Origin: Platycnemis pennipes
Lineage: Eukaryota; Arthropoda; Insecta; Odonata; Platycnemididae
Assembly (NCBI GenBank): GCA_933228895.1
Contig: OW121846.1
Coordinates: forward strand, 9,269,915 to 9,333,914
Length of the DNA: 64,000 bases
Direction: 5' to 3'
Below, in pieces: positions 11,370 to 22,587 of this stretch. How positions within the stretch are numbered: position 1 is the stretch's first letter; each line of letters begins with the position of its first letter. The notes under the pieces are model-generated. The model had not been told where the DNA came from. It was given only the letters and a program-made list of their open reading frames with translations, and made no database searches. Position numbers and translations under genes: made by a program.

Positions 11370-11530
11370 TCTTTAGTTACTTTGTGGGGTTTTTACAATT
11401 TTAATACCGAAGATAAAACAATAAAAACCACAAATAAAAACAAACGCACAACCCGAATTTCAATGCTTCAGCATCATCAGTGAAGATGCTCCCATTTCTA
11501 AACTTTGTGTGATGTTGTTTTATAATAATT
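11370..11530. repeat. Small foldback-like repeat with CATCATCAG motif
   Basis: Holds a short inverted repeat (TTTGTGG...CCACAAA, 11,381-11,435) and, on the minus strand, CTGATGA (11,480-11,474), a TGC-TGAA-GCA hairpin and GAAA (11,461-11,458). This resembles the hammerhead-like cores of the other foldbacks, but flanking stems are not conserved. Probably a decayed relative. Confidence 0.4.
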
Positions 11531-14023
11531 TCAACTTTGTTATTAATTGATGCTGCTTAAAATTTGCATAATTTTAGCATGGATTACATATATGCACGTG
11601 ACATTTTAGTTATTTTTTAATTTCAATTCTATATACGCATGTGATACTTAAGTTAAATCCCACAATCCCGGGATTGAGGAAATCACAATCCTGTGATACT
11701 GGGATTGAAAAATCTCCTCGGGATTGCAATCCTTAATCCAAACCTATGACACAGTATATGCCCATGATAAGACACGTTCGTTGCCCTGATTTGCTTTTAC
11801 CAACTCTAAGACCCTGAGTGCGCCCTTTCATCAGTCACGGTTATTTTTTCAAAAACGAAAGTGATTCGATCATGTTCCTCGTGCCCAAAAACCCATGGAT
11901 TGAAATTTCGGCAAAAAATTCTGACTTGCTTGTATCTCGATGTTTTTTGCATTTGAACCAAAAGCAAGCCATTAGGCTAAATTGGATTTTGCTTTGGACC
12001 TTCCTCCTTGGGTCAAAATATCAAATTTTATATGATTTTAACACAAACAAAACAATAGACCTCTTTCTATTCTAGTGCCAAATTTCATGAACATGCAAAT
12101 AATGAAAGTGTCTAAAATTCAATGTCAAAAAGACACAATCACTGGAACGGTCTGCATGGAAACAGCGAGTTGACCCATTATTTTTCTTCTTTTGTACTTA
12201 AAAAAGCAGCCATACACTGAACAAATATTAGCCATCAGTTAGCTAATAACTCTGATGAACTGTGTTTTCTCTTCAGTTAACAACCACCACCAATTTTCAG
12301 TGAAACACTATACTGCTGTGGATAGTGGCAAGATGTTGCATTGCACAATGTGTTGTGTGGGTTGCGTCGTGTTGACTTCAAGCCCCCTCTATACATGATG
12401 CATTGCAATGCCGATCTATATTTCTATACCAGTGGGGAGAGCATAAAATAGGTGAAAGCAACACACTTGCATGCTGTCTAAACTATTTCAGTGGCAGCTC
12501 ATCCAACTACATTTAAATGTACAGGTTTTCCTTCTCAGCCATGGCTTTGTCTGCCATCACCCTTCGTTATCCGCAGTCCAAGGTTTAAGCACTCCTTTTC
12601 TCAACTGCACAGTGTTTCCTTGTTTATATGGTATTCTAACCAACCTAATGTCACAAGAATTTGTCAATCTCGCAAATGCTGCTGGCAATGCTGAACTTGC
12701 TAAAATAATCTTTACCGAGCTTTTAACCCTTTCGCTGCGGCTCACTCTCCAGAAACCTACTCGTCACATGTGCCGGAAAAGTGAAAGCACTACAGGGAGA
12801 ACATAAAGGTACGTTCACAGCAGCCTACTGTGCGATCATACTAGGCACGTTCACAGCAGTGAAAGATTTAAGTGCATACCAACAATAAATTTCAAGGTAC
12901 ACAGGTAAGGTGTCTTTTCGTCCTTCGATTCAGTGCGCAGATATGATTTCAATGCTTTGTGGGATGATTTCATGTTACTCCCCTGGGAAAGGGTCACTGG
13001 CTCCAATCATATGGACAGCTTAGTCTGCTAAGATTAATTACATTGTCTGTATTTTTCATTGGACGTATCATTCAGCTAAGTGGGCACCCAAAGTCAATGA
13101 GAGTGAGTTGAGTTATCTGTCATTTCCTCACTTCTGTCTTTAGTCTTTAATTGCCTTCAATGGATTAGAAACCCAAATTGAGTGAGAAGAGAATTGTTGC
13201 AAAAAGGGTGAGAAACATGCTGGTATTGCATGACAATGAGAAGTGATAGATAGACTTGCTCACTGGAAATCCTCTGCTTCTGTTGGTACTTCAATGGGGG
13301 TGAATGGAGGACGACTATAAAAAAATGCCAGTCTTCCATCCAGACAAGCAGAGAGTGATACGAGAGCAAGTATGAAAGTGTCGTAATCCTTAGGACAGTA
13401 TTCTAGAACTTTCAGGAATCACAACCAATCGAGGGCATTTAGTTCCAAAATTTTTACACAGATGGCAGTTACGAAAGACTATATACCCAAGAAGCAGAAA
13501 TGTTAGGTAGTTTCTGAAGAGGCAATGAAAGTAGTTGTTATTTGCGACGACTAGGAACATGGTGGGTGTGGTGAAGCTGATTTTGCACCTCTTCTCCCAA
13601 GCCATGGGGAACTATGCAGCTCAGGTGACTCGTCATCAAGCACCAATTGCAGGTGGCTGGACACCCAAGAGAGAGCTCAACCTTTAGTAATTATCTCTTG
13701 AGGGGAGGGTACCCCCAATAAAAGGCAAGGGCCGGAGATCTCTTATGGTCGGGGCATGTAAACCCTCGGTGCCAATGGGTAGTGAATATCACAGTGCCAT
13801 AGTGTTGTCAAATCTCCTTCAACTTGGGACTTGGAAAAATTTTGCGTCCAAGGTGGCAAGTTATTTCGCTGATGGCTGAACATTAATCCTGTTCATCAAG
13901 ATTTGGCAAGGAAATGCACAAATGAAAAATATGACAATTTGCACATGATATTTTAAAGCTGAATATTAGCAACACATATATTAATTAAAATAACTTAATT
14001 TATAACTAAAAATACAATTTTAC
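11531..14023. other. Gene-free stretch (probable CNOT6 intron)
   Basis: No coding exon is recognisable on either strand. The next CNOT6 exons are expected at lower coordinates than 14,024 but none with leucine-rich repeats is visible, so they may lie beyond the window. About 13,690-13,835 holds a dispersed repeat (see separate entry). Confidence 0.5.
13690..13835 (+). repeat. Dispersed repeat, copy 1
   Basis: Contains CCCCCAATAAAAGGCAAG followed, about 85 bp on, by GTTGTCAAATCTCCTTCAAC. The same two blocks with the same order and similar spacing occur on the opposite strand at 59,555-59,650. Shared non-coding blocks at distant sites mark an interspersed repeat (SINE or short DNA element); its ends were not found. 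Confidence 0.65.
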
Positions 14024-14210
14024 CTGAGACAAATAAGATCTCCTAACTCTGATGGTAAACTCCGCAGCTTGTTGTTTGATAGGTCAAGGTGATGAAGGTT
14101 GTGCAGTCTACCAATGTCAGCCGGTATACGTGACAAGCAGTTATTGTTTAGATAAAGCACAGTCAAATGTTGGAGTCTCCATAGGTGGGGACTCAAATTT
14201 CTAATGGTTC
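14024..14210 (-). CDS. CNOT6: CNOT6 (twin) exon, leucine-rich repeats
   Basis: This internal exon codes for the N-terminal leucine-rich repeats of the CCR4-type deadenylase, the catalytic subunit of the CCR4-NOT complex that shortens mRNA poly(A) tails. Visible: two-and-a-half LRRs with LWRLQHLTVLYLNNNCLSRI, ADIGRLHNLHHLDLSNNKL and SLPSELGDL. It starts after a pyrimidine-AG acceptor (TTCTTTTCAG) and ends at a GTAAAA donor. Phases fit: the upstream exon leaves one base, and joined they read ISG-T-I-R-N-L-S as in animal CNOT6. The exon ends two bases into a codon. Other LRR proteins are possible, but the match of this exon together with the exon at 19.2 kb is specific. The nuclease domain is not in the window. 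Confidence 0.9.
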
Positions 14211-14828
14211 CTGAAAAGAACAAGGCATTTACAAAATAACCTCTTTAGCCACCATAATCATGACAAAGCTTAGCATAACAGCAGTATTCTAAAAAACTTT
14301 AGGCCTAAAAATAAAATCATTCCTTGGAGATTTGATGAAGCTTTCCATTACAGATGAAGAATACATGATAAATGTAAATGCAGTAAGGTTTACAAATGGT
14401 AGGAGGAACCACTGTCTATGAAACACATGAAAAAAGCATTTCAGAAAGGAAACATAATGAACAGTACATGGAAAACATTTGATGGAGAATACCATTTAAA
14501 TGAACTTATTCCCAAAAATTGTGCATTTTGAAAAATACAATTCAATCTTATCAGCAAATTCAGATTCTTAGAATTGAATGAATATAGCAGTTTTCCATCA
14601 TTTAATAGCAATCATTGGAGTCAATTGGAGGTATTTTTAATTACATACCACTCGATGGAATGGTTTCCAAATGTAATTTCATCATTAGATACCCTCATCA
14701 ATTAGAGAATCCATGTTTAAGACAGTGGACAACTCAGTGAACACATGAAGATGCATCCAAGTCAGGCAGAAGGCTGATCTTACTGATGCCAGAAATCCAT
14801 TTTTAGATGCTTAAGATCATATACACAA

Positions 14829-15000
14829 GAGGTGTTCAAAAAGTAATGCACCATTATTTATTTCTATGACATGAGCAATCCTATTCAGCTGGAATTCAAA
14901 GAGTGCTAGCTTGAGCCTTCCCCCTCTGTTGCGCTACGAGCAGCAACTTCCAACACTGGCAGCAGCATGATAGTGATTGTTCAAAATGGTGGATGTCACT
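14829..15000 (+). repeat. Possible mariner-like element end
   Basis: The sequence GGTGTTCAAAAAGTAATGCA resembles the terminal repeat of mariner-type elements common in insects. No opposite terminus or transposase could be found nearby, so this is at best a fragment. Confidence 0.3.
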
Positions 15001-15119
15001 GACACATGTCACTAGCAGTATCCTGAGAACGGAATCCTCTTCTCCAAGGGAGAAAGTGTCGAGAATATTCATTAGCAATAGCATCATGTGCACAGTACTG
15101 ACACTATCGACTGAAGCAC

Positions 15120-16322
15120 TGTAACTTGATATGCAAAACAAGAAGTCTGAGGGTGGAATGGAGCGTGCGTGCGTGTATGAGTACGGCGTCCAATGATAAG
15201 GAAGTGAAGTGCTACGGGCCTTTGACAAGACCCACACCCCCTAGCCCTCCCCCACCTCGAGAACCCCACCCCATCAACATCCGGGGGTATAAAGGCAGGC
15301 GGCAGCAACGCCAGTGAAGAGGAATTGACTCAGAAAGCGGAGCTTCTGCCCGTCGCCAGGCCCAAGGAGTGAAGGAGATTAGTTCACGGACGTTCGAGAA
15401 AGACATCCAGGAAGGAGAAGAGGCTACGCTGACAGCAATACGTGGTCGCTGAATCGCCATGTATGGTCCATGAAGAGGGACCCCCCCCCATTTTTTAAGA
15501 AAAGCATGCCCAGAAGGAGAGTCCAGTGCATCGTGTGCCAGACATCGCTCCGATCCCGATGAGGAGGAGCCTGCAGTCGGAAAAGCAGAGGCTGTGATAT
15601 CTCCAGGATGTGGCTGTCGCCATGCGGTCACATAAGATTGTCACCGCCCGACAGATTTTCACCACGAAAGCCCCCTCCCCCCCTCTGTGTTCAGCTACAG
15701 CACTTGCCTTTCTACGAATACCCTTTGCCCCTGTGTCATTAATCTTGCTGATGTTGGCCGAGTGTTTAAAGAAGATAGGGAAGGACTCATAATTACCTCC
15801 CACCAACTGGTGTAATAACTTAACTAGTGCCACTTGCTCACCACCTACGATGGTGCTATTTCCTTTAGTATTGTTGTTTTGCATTCTCTTTTGCCATTAA
15901 TGTTCACAAATTCATTTCATCCATTCATCCTTCATTAGTTTTAAAAAAGGGTTATCATCTTTTGTAAAAACTTGCCGATTTATGCTATAATAATATGTGG
16001 TTAAATGAATGGGACAGTGTGTTTCATGTTTATCTACAGGTTGGGAGGTGAGGCTCCTTATCACTCCCTAGTACATCCTTTCCCTACCCTCAGTGTGCCC
16101 TGCCCCTGCGGTAAAGCCAGGGAGCATGTAAAATTGCACAAGGTCGGGGACCCCCCACCTGCTTATCTTCTCTTAAAGAGGCCTCTATTTTTTTGTGTTC
16201 TGTATCAGGTGACGCAGGTTGGCCCCACGGATCTCGTGCGGGAAAGGTTTGAGAGGGTTTTTTTTATTGTACGGGTTTCTCTCGACCCAAAGTTTTATCT
16301 GGACGGACCGTGGACCACTACA
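15120..16322 (+). repeat. Probable solo LTR, related to the one at 30.6 kb
   Basis: It shares layout and words with the LTR at 30,599-32,069: pyrimidine-rich leader, GGGGTATAAA promoter (TATA box 15,288-15,293), a TAATTACC..CC block, CATTCATC..CATTAGTT, GCGGTAA.GCCAGGGA and AGGTC.GGGACC in the same order, and an end in CTACAATATGCA. The 5' limit is taken at TGTAAC by analogy; no target duplication is seen, so ends are approximate. There is no internal retroelement sequence next to it. Confidence 0.55.
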
Positions 16323-16382
16323 ATATGCAAAAATATATTTCAGAAAAGAAGCCAATTTCCAGAAATTCCTAATAAACGGTCA

Positions 16383-16435
16383 GGCACGTAGCCAGTGGGG
16401 GGGGTCTTCAGTCCCCCCCCTCAATTTTGGATGAT
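16383..16435. repeat. Poly-G/poly-C transposon terminus
   Basis: ACGTAGCCAGTGGGGGGGG followed by TCTTCAGTCCCCCCCCTC gives a G-run and C-run that can fold together. Such GTAGCCAG-GGGG ends are common at DNA-transposon termini in invertebrate genomes. No matching opposite end was identified. Confidence 0.45.
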
Positions 16436-16489
16436 TTTCAATGAGAGAAAGAGTGAAGCCTAAAAGAAAAAGGAAAGATGAGTAATATG

Positions 16490-16640
16490 GAGGAAAGTTC
16501 GTGTTACCTTACCGTGCCTGAACTTCCCTCGTGGTGGCCGAGACCCAAGAATAATGTACCGTTAGAAAGGAAGCAGATTGTGTCTCAGAGCAATAGTGGC
16601 ATTGCTTCGTTTGTTGGGAAAAATTTTTCCCCCATTGTAC
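16490..16640 (+). repeat. Dispersed repeat (PRPKN block), copy 1
   Basis: Similar to the minus strand of 38,345-38,480 over about 130 bp: CGTGGTGGCCGAGACC, AGAAAGGA, TCTCAGAGC.ATAGTG and TTTGTTGGGA occur in the same order. Both copies also keep an open frame reading WWPRPKN, then SQS.S, then FVG, so the source may be a coding part of a mobile element, but I do not recognise the protein. Confidence 0.6.
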
Positions 16641-16859
16641 AAAGCTCATATAGTTTTGCAAGTCACGAATATCACATAAAACAATTAGTCAAGCACCACA
16701 ATTGATTTTACAAAAAGAAATGAGAAAACAGAGAGTGCATTAAAATTCAAGGATTGCAGACTATCCACAAAAAACCTAAGCAGAGTTTACTGCTGGCATA
16801 CACAATAACAGAATTTGCACATAAAAAATAATTTACCTTGGACCACAGAGAGGAAGAAC

Positions 16860-16965
16860 AGCTGAGTAGTTAAACTGATTAAAGCAAGTGGCCAGAAATT
16901 GGGAGTTGAGGGTTCGTGTCCCAGTCAAGGTGAATGACTTTTTCTCTGTGGAAATTCTCCTTGTG
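16860..16965 (+). repeat. tRNA-derived SINE
   Basis: A degenerate polymerase III A box (AGTAGTTAAACTGATTAA) is followed about 40 bp later by a good B box within GAGGGTTCGTGTCCCAGTC. Cloverleaf folding of a real tRNA is not apparent, so it is read as a SINE head. Confidence 0.45.
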
Positions 16966-17454
16966 CAAAGACTAGTAGTATGGTTTGTAAAGCCTGATTC
17001 ATGAACAGGTTTGGTAAAAACACCTGATATTAAGTTGAATATGTGATATCAGAGGTAAATACTATCCCACACCTATAATTGGGGTCAAAATGTCATGATC
17101 AGGTACACTAATCCAACCTCTTAAGCCACCTTCCAAACTAGGGTACTATGACATAACAATTGAAACTAGTAGTTCATTCATTATGAACGGTAGAAGTCAC
17201 AAATGTTAGTTAAGTATCAGCAATGAAATTTATAAATCATACTTCATAAAATTAGCCAATTAAAAAAATTCTGTATCACTTCTGAAGAAGCTTTGAAATC
17301 TGCAATAATAAAATTTTCTGTCAGTAACAGCAGGATATTTTAGTCTCTTTCATGCCCTCACATTTTAGACTAGTACCTTTGCATCATTACTTTACAATAT
17401 TGAGTTCAGTATGGAGTCTAGGGCTACAAGTCTCACCTCTTCTCACTTTTCTTT

Positions 17455-17525
17455 CCTGAGTTTAACATTGGTCATGGCATACCATTACCTTGCTTTCTTT
17501 TTAATGACCTTTAAGTGATATGATA
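17455..17525 (-). repeat. Scrap of the RTE-like LINE
   Basis: AGTTTAACATTGGTC, then CCTTGCTTTCTTTTTA and AAGTGATATG, correspond to LINE sequence at about 7,535-7,620 with internal loss. Same family as the 5.4-10.2 kb LINE. Confidence 0.6.
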
Positions 17526-19195
17526 GATTAAGGGCAATATAGTGGACTCACCACACAGGGCAAAAGTGTTATTGCTCAGTGTAATTCGCACATAGTCCCT
17601 AGATGGCTCTGGATTTGCTGTGGGCCACACACAAGGCGACAACTCTCCCTCAGCCCCTGAACAATGCCTGGTTGTCCCTGAGAGCCTTAGAGGCCTTCAA
17701 TCCTCCTGCCTTAAAATATTTCTCACAGATTCTATTCCACATTTTCCCTTCCTTTCTAGTTTTCGTTCTTCCCTCCCCTTTCCCTTTTTTCTTCCCTCAA
17801 CCAGATCACACAGCAGTGGAAAAGGAAGATGACTAACCTCATTTCCACCTGAAGTGTTTTGCCCCCACGTCTCACCCTCACCACACTTCTTCTTCACCAT
17901 TTCCTTCCCTCCTCCTCAGTGTTAACGATGACAATACGCTCAAAGGAAAATGTGGACATACTGCAGACAATATTTAGAAAGGGGGGGGGGAACACTCAAC
18001 AAGAGAAACACAAGCAATGTGTTTGCCATTTATGTTCCTTGTCCTTTTTACAATCGTATTCACACTATTTTTGCATTGGCCCTTGAGTGATTTTCATCTT
18101 TGAATGAATGTTAGGCTCCATTGGCTAGTTTCCTTCTTTGGTTACCCATGCCATTGACAGCACTGCCACCTCTTTTATTTGCTTGCCTGTGGTTCCCTTT
18201 ACTCTTTCCTATCTCCCGTAGTGTCTATTTCTTCCTGTGGTGGATTGAAAAGCCTCTGCACACCATCTCTTGGCCATCTACTACCTGGCATTCCAGACCA
18301 CATGCATGACTTTTCTTCTCTGTGGAAATATTATCTTCTGTGCTTATCAGCAGGTAACTCCTCCATTGTTTTTCACAGCTATTTAGCAATCCTTGAATTT
18401 ATCTCTCATGTATTCATAGTAGACTTCAACACACTTATGAATTCAAATTGTAGTAATTGATTTCAAAATGATAGCACAATGAAATGGTTGAAGAAACCCC
18501 AATGGTTTTGAGAAATAAAAACTTTTTAAAATAAGAACTTTCACTTTTAGAATGTATAAATTAACTCCTGTGAGCATATCAAGAAAATTAAAAGTGGCAA
18601 TTTCTGATAAAAGTTATAACTTAGCCATTTTTTTTTGAAAAACTTTAAATTTGTTCATTAACACACTTATTAACCAACATAAGCATATAGAAATGTAAAA
18701 AGACAGCTTTTTCTGTAATACAGCTTATAGTTCTGTGCAAATGGTACAACATTAATGTCTGTGCTTGTAATTGTAAGTTGGTTACTTCTTCTACTAATAT
18801 AGAAGTATTAACACGTTTATATAACTTGCAACATGTAGCATTTTCACATACATAGTTGTGGTTCAAATCGTGTAAGTCAACAGAAATGATACCATTAGTA
18901 ATTTTCTGAGATTAAATGAAAGTGCTCTCAGGTACAAAATACGAACGAAAACAGGACATTTCCATAAGGTACATCAACAAGAAAACTTAAGTATAGGACC
19001 CTTGAAAACCAGAACTTGGCTTTGACACTAGCATGAAGGAAACTAATGCATTACTCGAGTACTTGTGCACTAGCATTACATTTAAAAATGTGCCTTATAC
19101 ATAGGCTCAAGAGTCCTCTCCTTTCGTGAGCACATTCCAAAACGATAGTAAAATAAAGAGTAAACCTAGGATTGCAGTTTCATTAGTATCCTCAC

Positions 19196-19316
19196 CTGAT
19201 ATTTCCAGTTCAGACCAATTTGATCTTTTTCCAGACGCAATATCATCCTGGTTCATAATGGAGTGAACCCTCCTGTTATGGTTTTCACTTTTATCTTTGA
19301 TGATATTCCTCGACAT
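19196..19316 (-). CDS. CNOT6: CNOT6 (twin) first coding exon
   Basis: From the ATG at 19,316 the exon reads 40 codons plus one base to a GTGAGG donor (intron starts at 19,195). It codes for the conserved N-terminus that precedes the leucine-rich repeats: RRVHSIMNQDDIASGKRS then NWSELEISG, matching the RR.Y.IMS.EE.A.GK and WAELEISG blocks of animal CNOT6. The start is chosen because the protein begins shortly before this block in other animals. A longer upstream reading (12 more codons) contains a likely splice acceptor (TTTTTAGTAG) and is probably 5' UTR. Joining to 14,210 restores the frame through ISG-TIRNL. The gene is transcribed leftwards. Confidence 0.88.
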
Positions 19317-20169
19317 GGCCAAGGTGGTGCTTGTATGTGGTACCTTGCACACCTACTAAAAATCATGAAAATCCTTGAGCTGAACCTAAAAATGATTACA
19401 ACGAATCAGGAATAGTTGCCCACTAACGAGCATAATAGTTGCGAAATACAGTCATATAATCGTTTTCTGCAAACATAATATTACAATGTGTAGAATTAGG
19501 TAAAGCTTCCAAGAAGGGTGTATGTATTTTTATCAACCTTCAGGTGCACTGAAAACGCCAGATACTCACAGATTACAGGCTTGATGGTTGCCAAAATTAG
19601 TTTTATGTTTCCACACTAGAAGCCATAGACCTTCCACTTCACTAAACTTCATTTTAAACCCTTCAATAAAACCTCTGTCATTGTGCAATTTCAGTAACCA
19701 GCATTTAGTGTACCACTTTCACATTTATGTTTCCACATTAACACAAGTCTCACAGAACTTCAGTACAATTTTAACTCTTCTTCCCCTGGCAGACAGCTTC
19801 GACACAAATTAACACCTTCTTGTCAAATGAAATACACAAAAGGATATAAAATCCACGAATACCTTCCCCACGAAGGCATATTAAGAAACTACACTCAAAA
19901 ATGCCATCTTACTTTCACTAAAAGGGAAGTAAACACCCAATTATAACGTCATTAGAGTTCCTTAAAAATGAACTACAAGCAACGGGAAAAAAAGGTAATA
20001 ACATAATAACATATGTTCTAGTTACCCCACCAATTCTGTATGATACTCATTTCTTTCATACGTACTACTATCAACAAGCGAAGTGACTGTCAATTTTTCT
20101 CGTTCTTCGTATACGAAGCTAAGATCCAAACTTTTACACCGCGACAAATTTAAACCACCTTCAGACACA

Positions 20170-20500
20170 CACAAAGTGCGAAACAGCACTAAAAAAGCGG
20201 AATGCAACGAAATATCGCTATCGTCAATTTCACATCAACAATATCAGCGGTCACAGCAGTCCCAGGCAATGTAAAACTCGCTTTTCCCACATTGGTTCAT
20301 GACCTCTCAACGCTCACGCAGGGGCTCTCGAATTCGAGTGGTGAATGGTGGAAGCCGTGGAAGCAGTGCAAGTACGCGAGAATGCCGCGTAATGTTCAGA
20401 TACGAATCGGATTGTTACTGCACTGTGATATTAATCGGGGGATTGCGCGATGGCTCTGGATGTGAATCTTTAATATCTATTCACAGTCATTTCGCATGTA
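20170..20500 (-). promoter_or_regulatory. Possible CNOT6 promoter / 5' exon region
   Basis: This stretch has more CpG than its surroundings and lies 0.9-1.2 kb upstream of the CNOT6 start codon. No repeat match was noticed. Assignment is by position only; no TATA box or initiator is clear. Confidence 0.25.
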
Positions 20501-20769
20501 TTTAATTATTGAAATACTTTGATTATAAACCGCGGGTTGCTTCAGTCATTTGATACTGTGACTGGCTAAAGTTAACGAAGGTTATTCTCAACCAGGCACC
20601 GCTTGAGAACTCACTACATAAGTACCCACATAGCCAAAAATATTCACTTAATGTCTACAAATAATCTAGTCTTTGGCTAATTCTTATACAACCTTACCAA
20701 TGTCTTAGGATTTTAACGATATTTATCGAGATATAGAAGACATCAGTATTAGAAGATAATTTAAATTTT

Positions 20770-21140
20770 GACTCCGTTAAATATGCACTCGGTTGTATTT
20801 ATAGAGCTCCTTCCAGCAAAACTGATGAATTTTTATGCCATCTAGAAAAATTTATTCTCTTTATGATGTCTAAAAATGTGAATGATATACCAAATTATTT
20901 TGGGCGATGTTAATGTCAACATGCTGATGAATTCTCAATCTAAGATGAATTTGTTAAATTTACTAAATTTTTATGGTCTTGGCATTGTTAACTCTGAGCC
21001 TACAAGGGTTACTTCACATTCCTCTACCCTAATTGTTGCATTAATTTCTAAGGTTCACTAAAATAACACTACTCTCTCCTATGGCACCATGTATTTTGGC
21101 CCCTCTGACCACTGTGGTCTAAAACCTAAGTTCATATAGC
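20770..21140 (+). pseudogene. LINE endonuclease relic
   Basis: Two frames together read an apurinic-endonuclease segment: YALGCIYRAPSSKTDEFL-like text, then ILGDVNVNML, a LLNFYGLGIVNSEPTRVT block, SSTL, and GPSDHCGL. This GD.N...S.PTR......SD order is that of the C-terminal endonuclease half in CR1/Jockey/RTE LINEs. A frameshift near 20,905 and stops show it is dead. No RT follows; after 21,190 the sequence changes. Confidence 0.72.
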
Positions 21141-21179
21141 CCCAATATGCTGGGTCCTCCAAAACCAGTGTGGGTGACT

Positions 21180-22560
21180 AAACGCTTCCAGAACTCCAAA
21201 GTAGCTATCTTTGGAGTTCTGCAGTTTTCTATCGCAAGAAACTTAAGGCATGGCATACCTTATACAGATGATATCGATGAAATGTTTAAGTCATTCCTAA
21301 ATATCTTCTTAACATATTTTGTCTAGCTGTCTTTCCAATGAAATTACTCTTCTAACCAGATAGAAGAAACAGAAACCTTTCTCAAATATTTTGGTCAGAA
21401 TGAACAAGTCCTCTCCAGAGCACACGAAATTTGATATACCTACGCGTACTCGGGACATACTGAGCGTATACCGGTGTATAGTATACTGTAGCAAACTCGT
21501 GTACACAAGGTATGCGTATACCGGTATCCATAGTTCATATGTGTGGACTTACGGGGTGTTAGCGGTGTATATCCCATACAGCACATGTTATGTAATTATT
21601 CGTGTAGGTTGGGTCGAAATCTAGACTAAGCCCTAGTAGCACAAAAGATGCTGAGCACATGCTCACGGCATTTCCATTATGGTCAAGGAAACATTTTCGA
21701 ATCATATTGTGAGCATATGCTGAAAATGTTTTCGTGTCATTTTAGGAGCCACTCATTCTATAGCATGCAGTCCGCATATTCCTAGCATATGTTAGAAAAA
21801 CATGCTTAAAATATTTTGATTCTATGTGCTCAACATATTTCTAGCATATGTTCAAAGAATATTTCTAAAATATTTTGATGGAAATAGCTCATTATTTATT
21901 GATAGACATGTTTATTTATACGTTTTCATAGTAACTCTAAGTCTGCAACTTTTAATTTTGAGTTAAGTTTACGAGAGTCCACTATCGTGCTCAGTCATAC
22001 TATGATAACTGATCATACCAATATCCATCATCGTCCCGCTAAATTTCGTCTATATTTCAATGGTTTTCTAACAGTTTTCTACTAATTAGACCTACATTAA
22101 TGTTAATGATAGTAAATAAACATGTAGTATGTTTATAATTGTGCCGGTGGTGTCCATTTAGCTCAACGTTCATCTCATATTTTGCGGCGTTTGGAGAGGG
22201 TATACCAAAGGGTATACCCTCTAACCCACCCTCTAACCCACTAACATAGCAAAGCAGAGCGGCGGAAAATTATGTTGAAAAACGAATGTGGGAGTTAGCC
22301 AGAGTAAGCTCCTCGCTAACTTGCATTTTAAACTGTTGGAGTTCACAGCAGCTTAATTTGATAATGGGATGATCATCCTATCATCGATGATCATGTTCGA
22401 GCATTCAGGTGATTCAGGTACGACGATAGATTTTGTTGAAGAAAAGTCATCAATTTGTCATTGTTTTTAATAACCCTATCAATGGTTTTCATTGGATTTC
22501 TACCACGAGTAGTAACGACAATTCTTTTTCTTCTACCAGAGAGGTTGTATTATTACTGTG
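21180..22560. other. Gene-free stretch with a CCC-type transposon end
   Basis: No coding region. 21,440-21,530 contains GTATACCGGT-type palindromes. 21,631 onward starts CCCTAGTAGCACAAAAGATG and continues with AGCATATGCT-type words to about 21,880, resembling the left end of the CCC-element group, with no matching right end in the window. 22,200-22,250 has short GGGTATACC/CCTCTAACCCAC repeats. Confidence 0.5.
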
Positions 22561-22587
22561 CTCGGTAATCTGGAATGAGCCTAACGA

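Larger units (their letters stand above)
14211..19195 (-). other. CNOT6 intron, repeat-filled
   Basis: Donor GTGAGG at the 19,196 side and acceptor TTTTCAG at the 14,210 side bound a 5-kb intron. It contains a possible mariner-like end at 14,829, a probable solo LTR (15,120-16,322), a poly-G/C transposon end (16,383-16,430), two dispersed repeats and a tRNA-type SINE. The stretch 17,530-19,100 is T-rich and shows nothing identifiable. Confidence 0.8.

Noticed and set aside
17603..18460. Overlapping plus-strand frames as exons
   Set aside because: They are pyrimidine-rich with no conserved motif and lie in the CNOT6 intron on the opposite strand.
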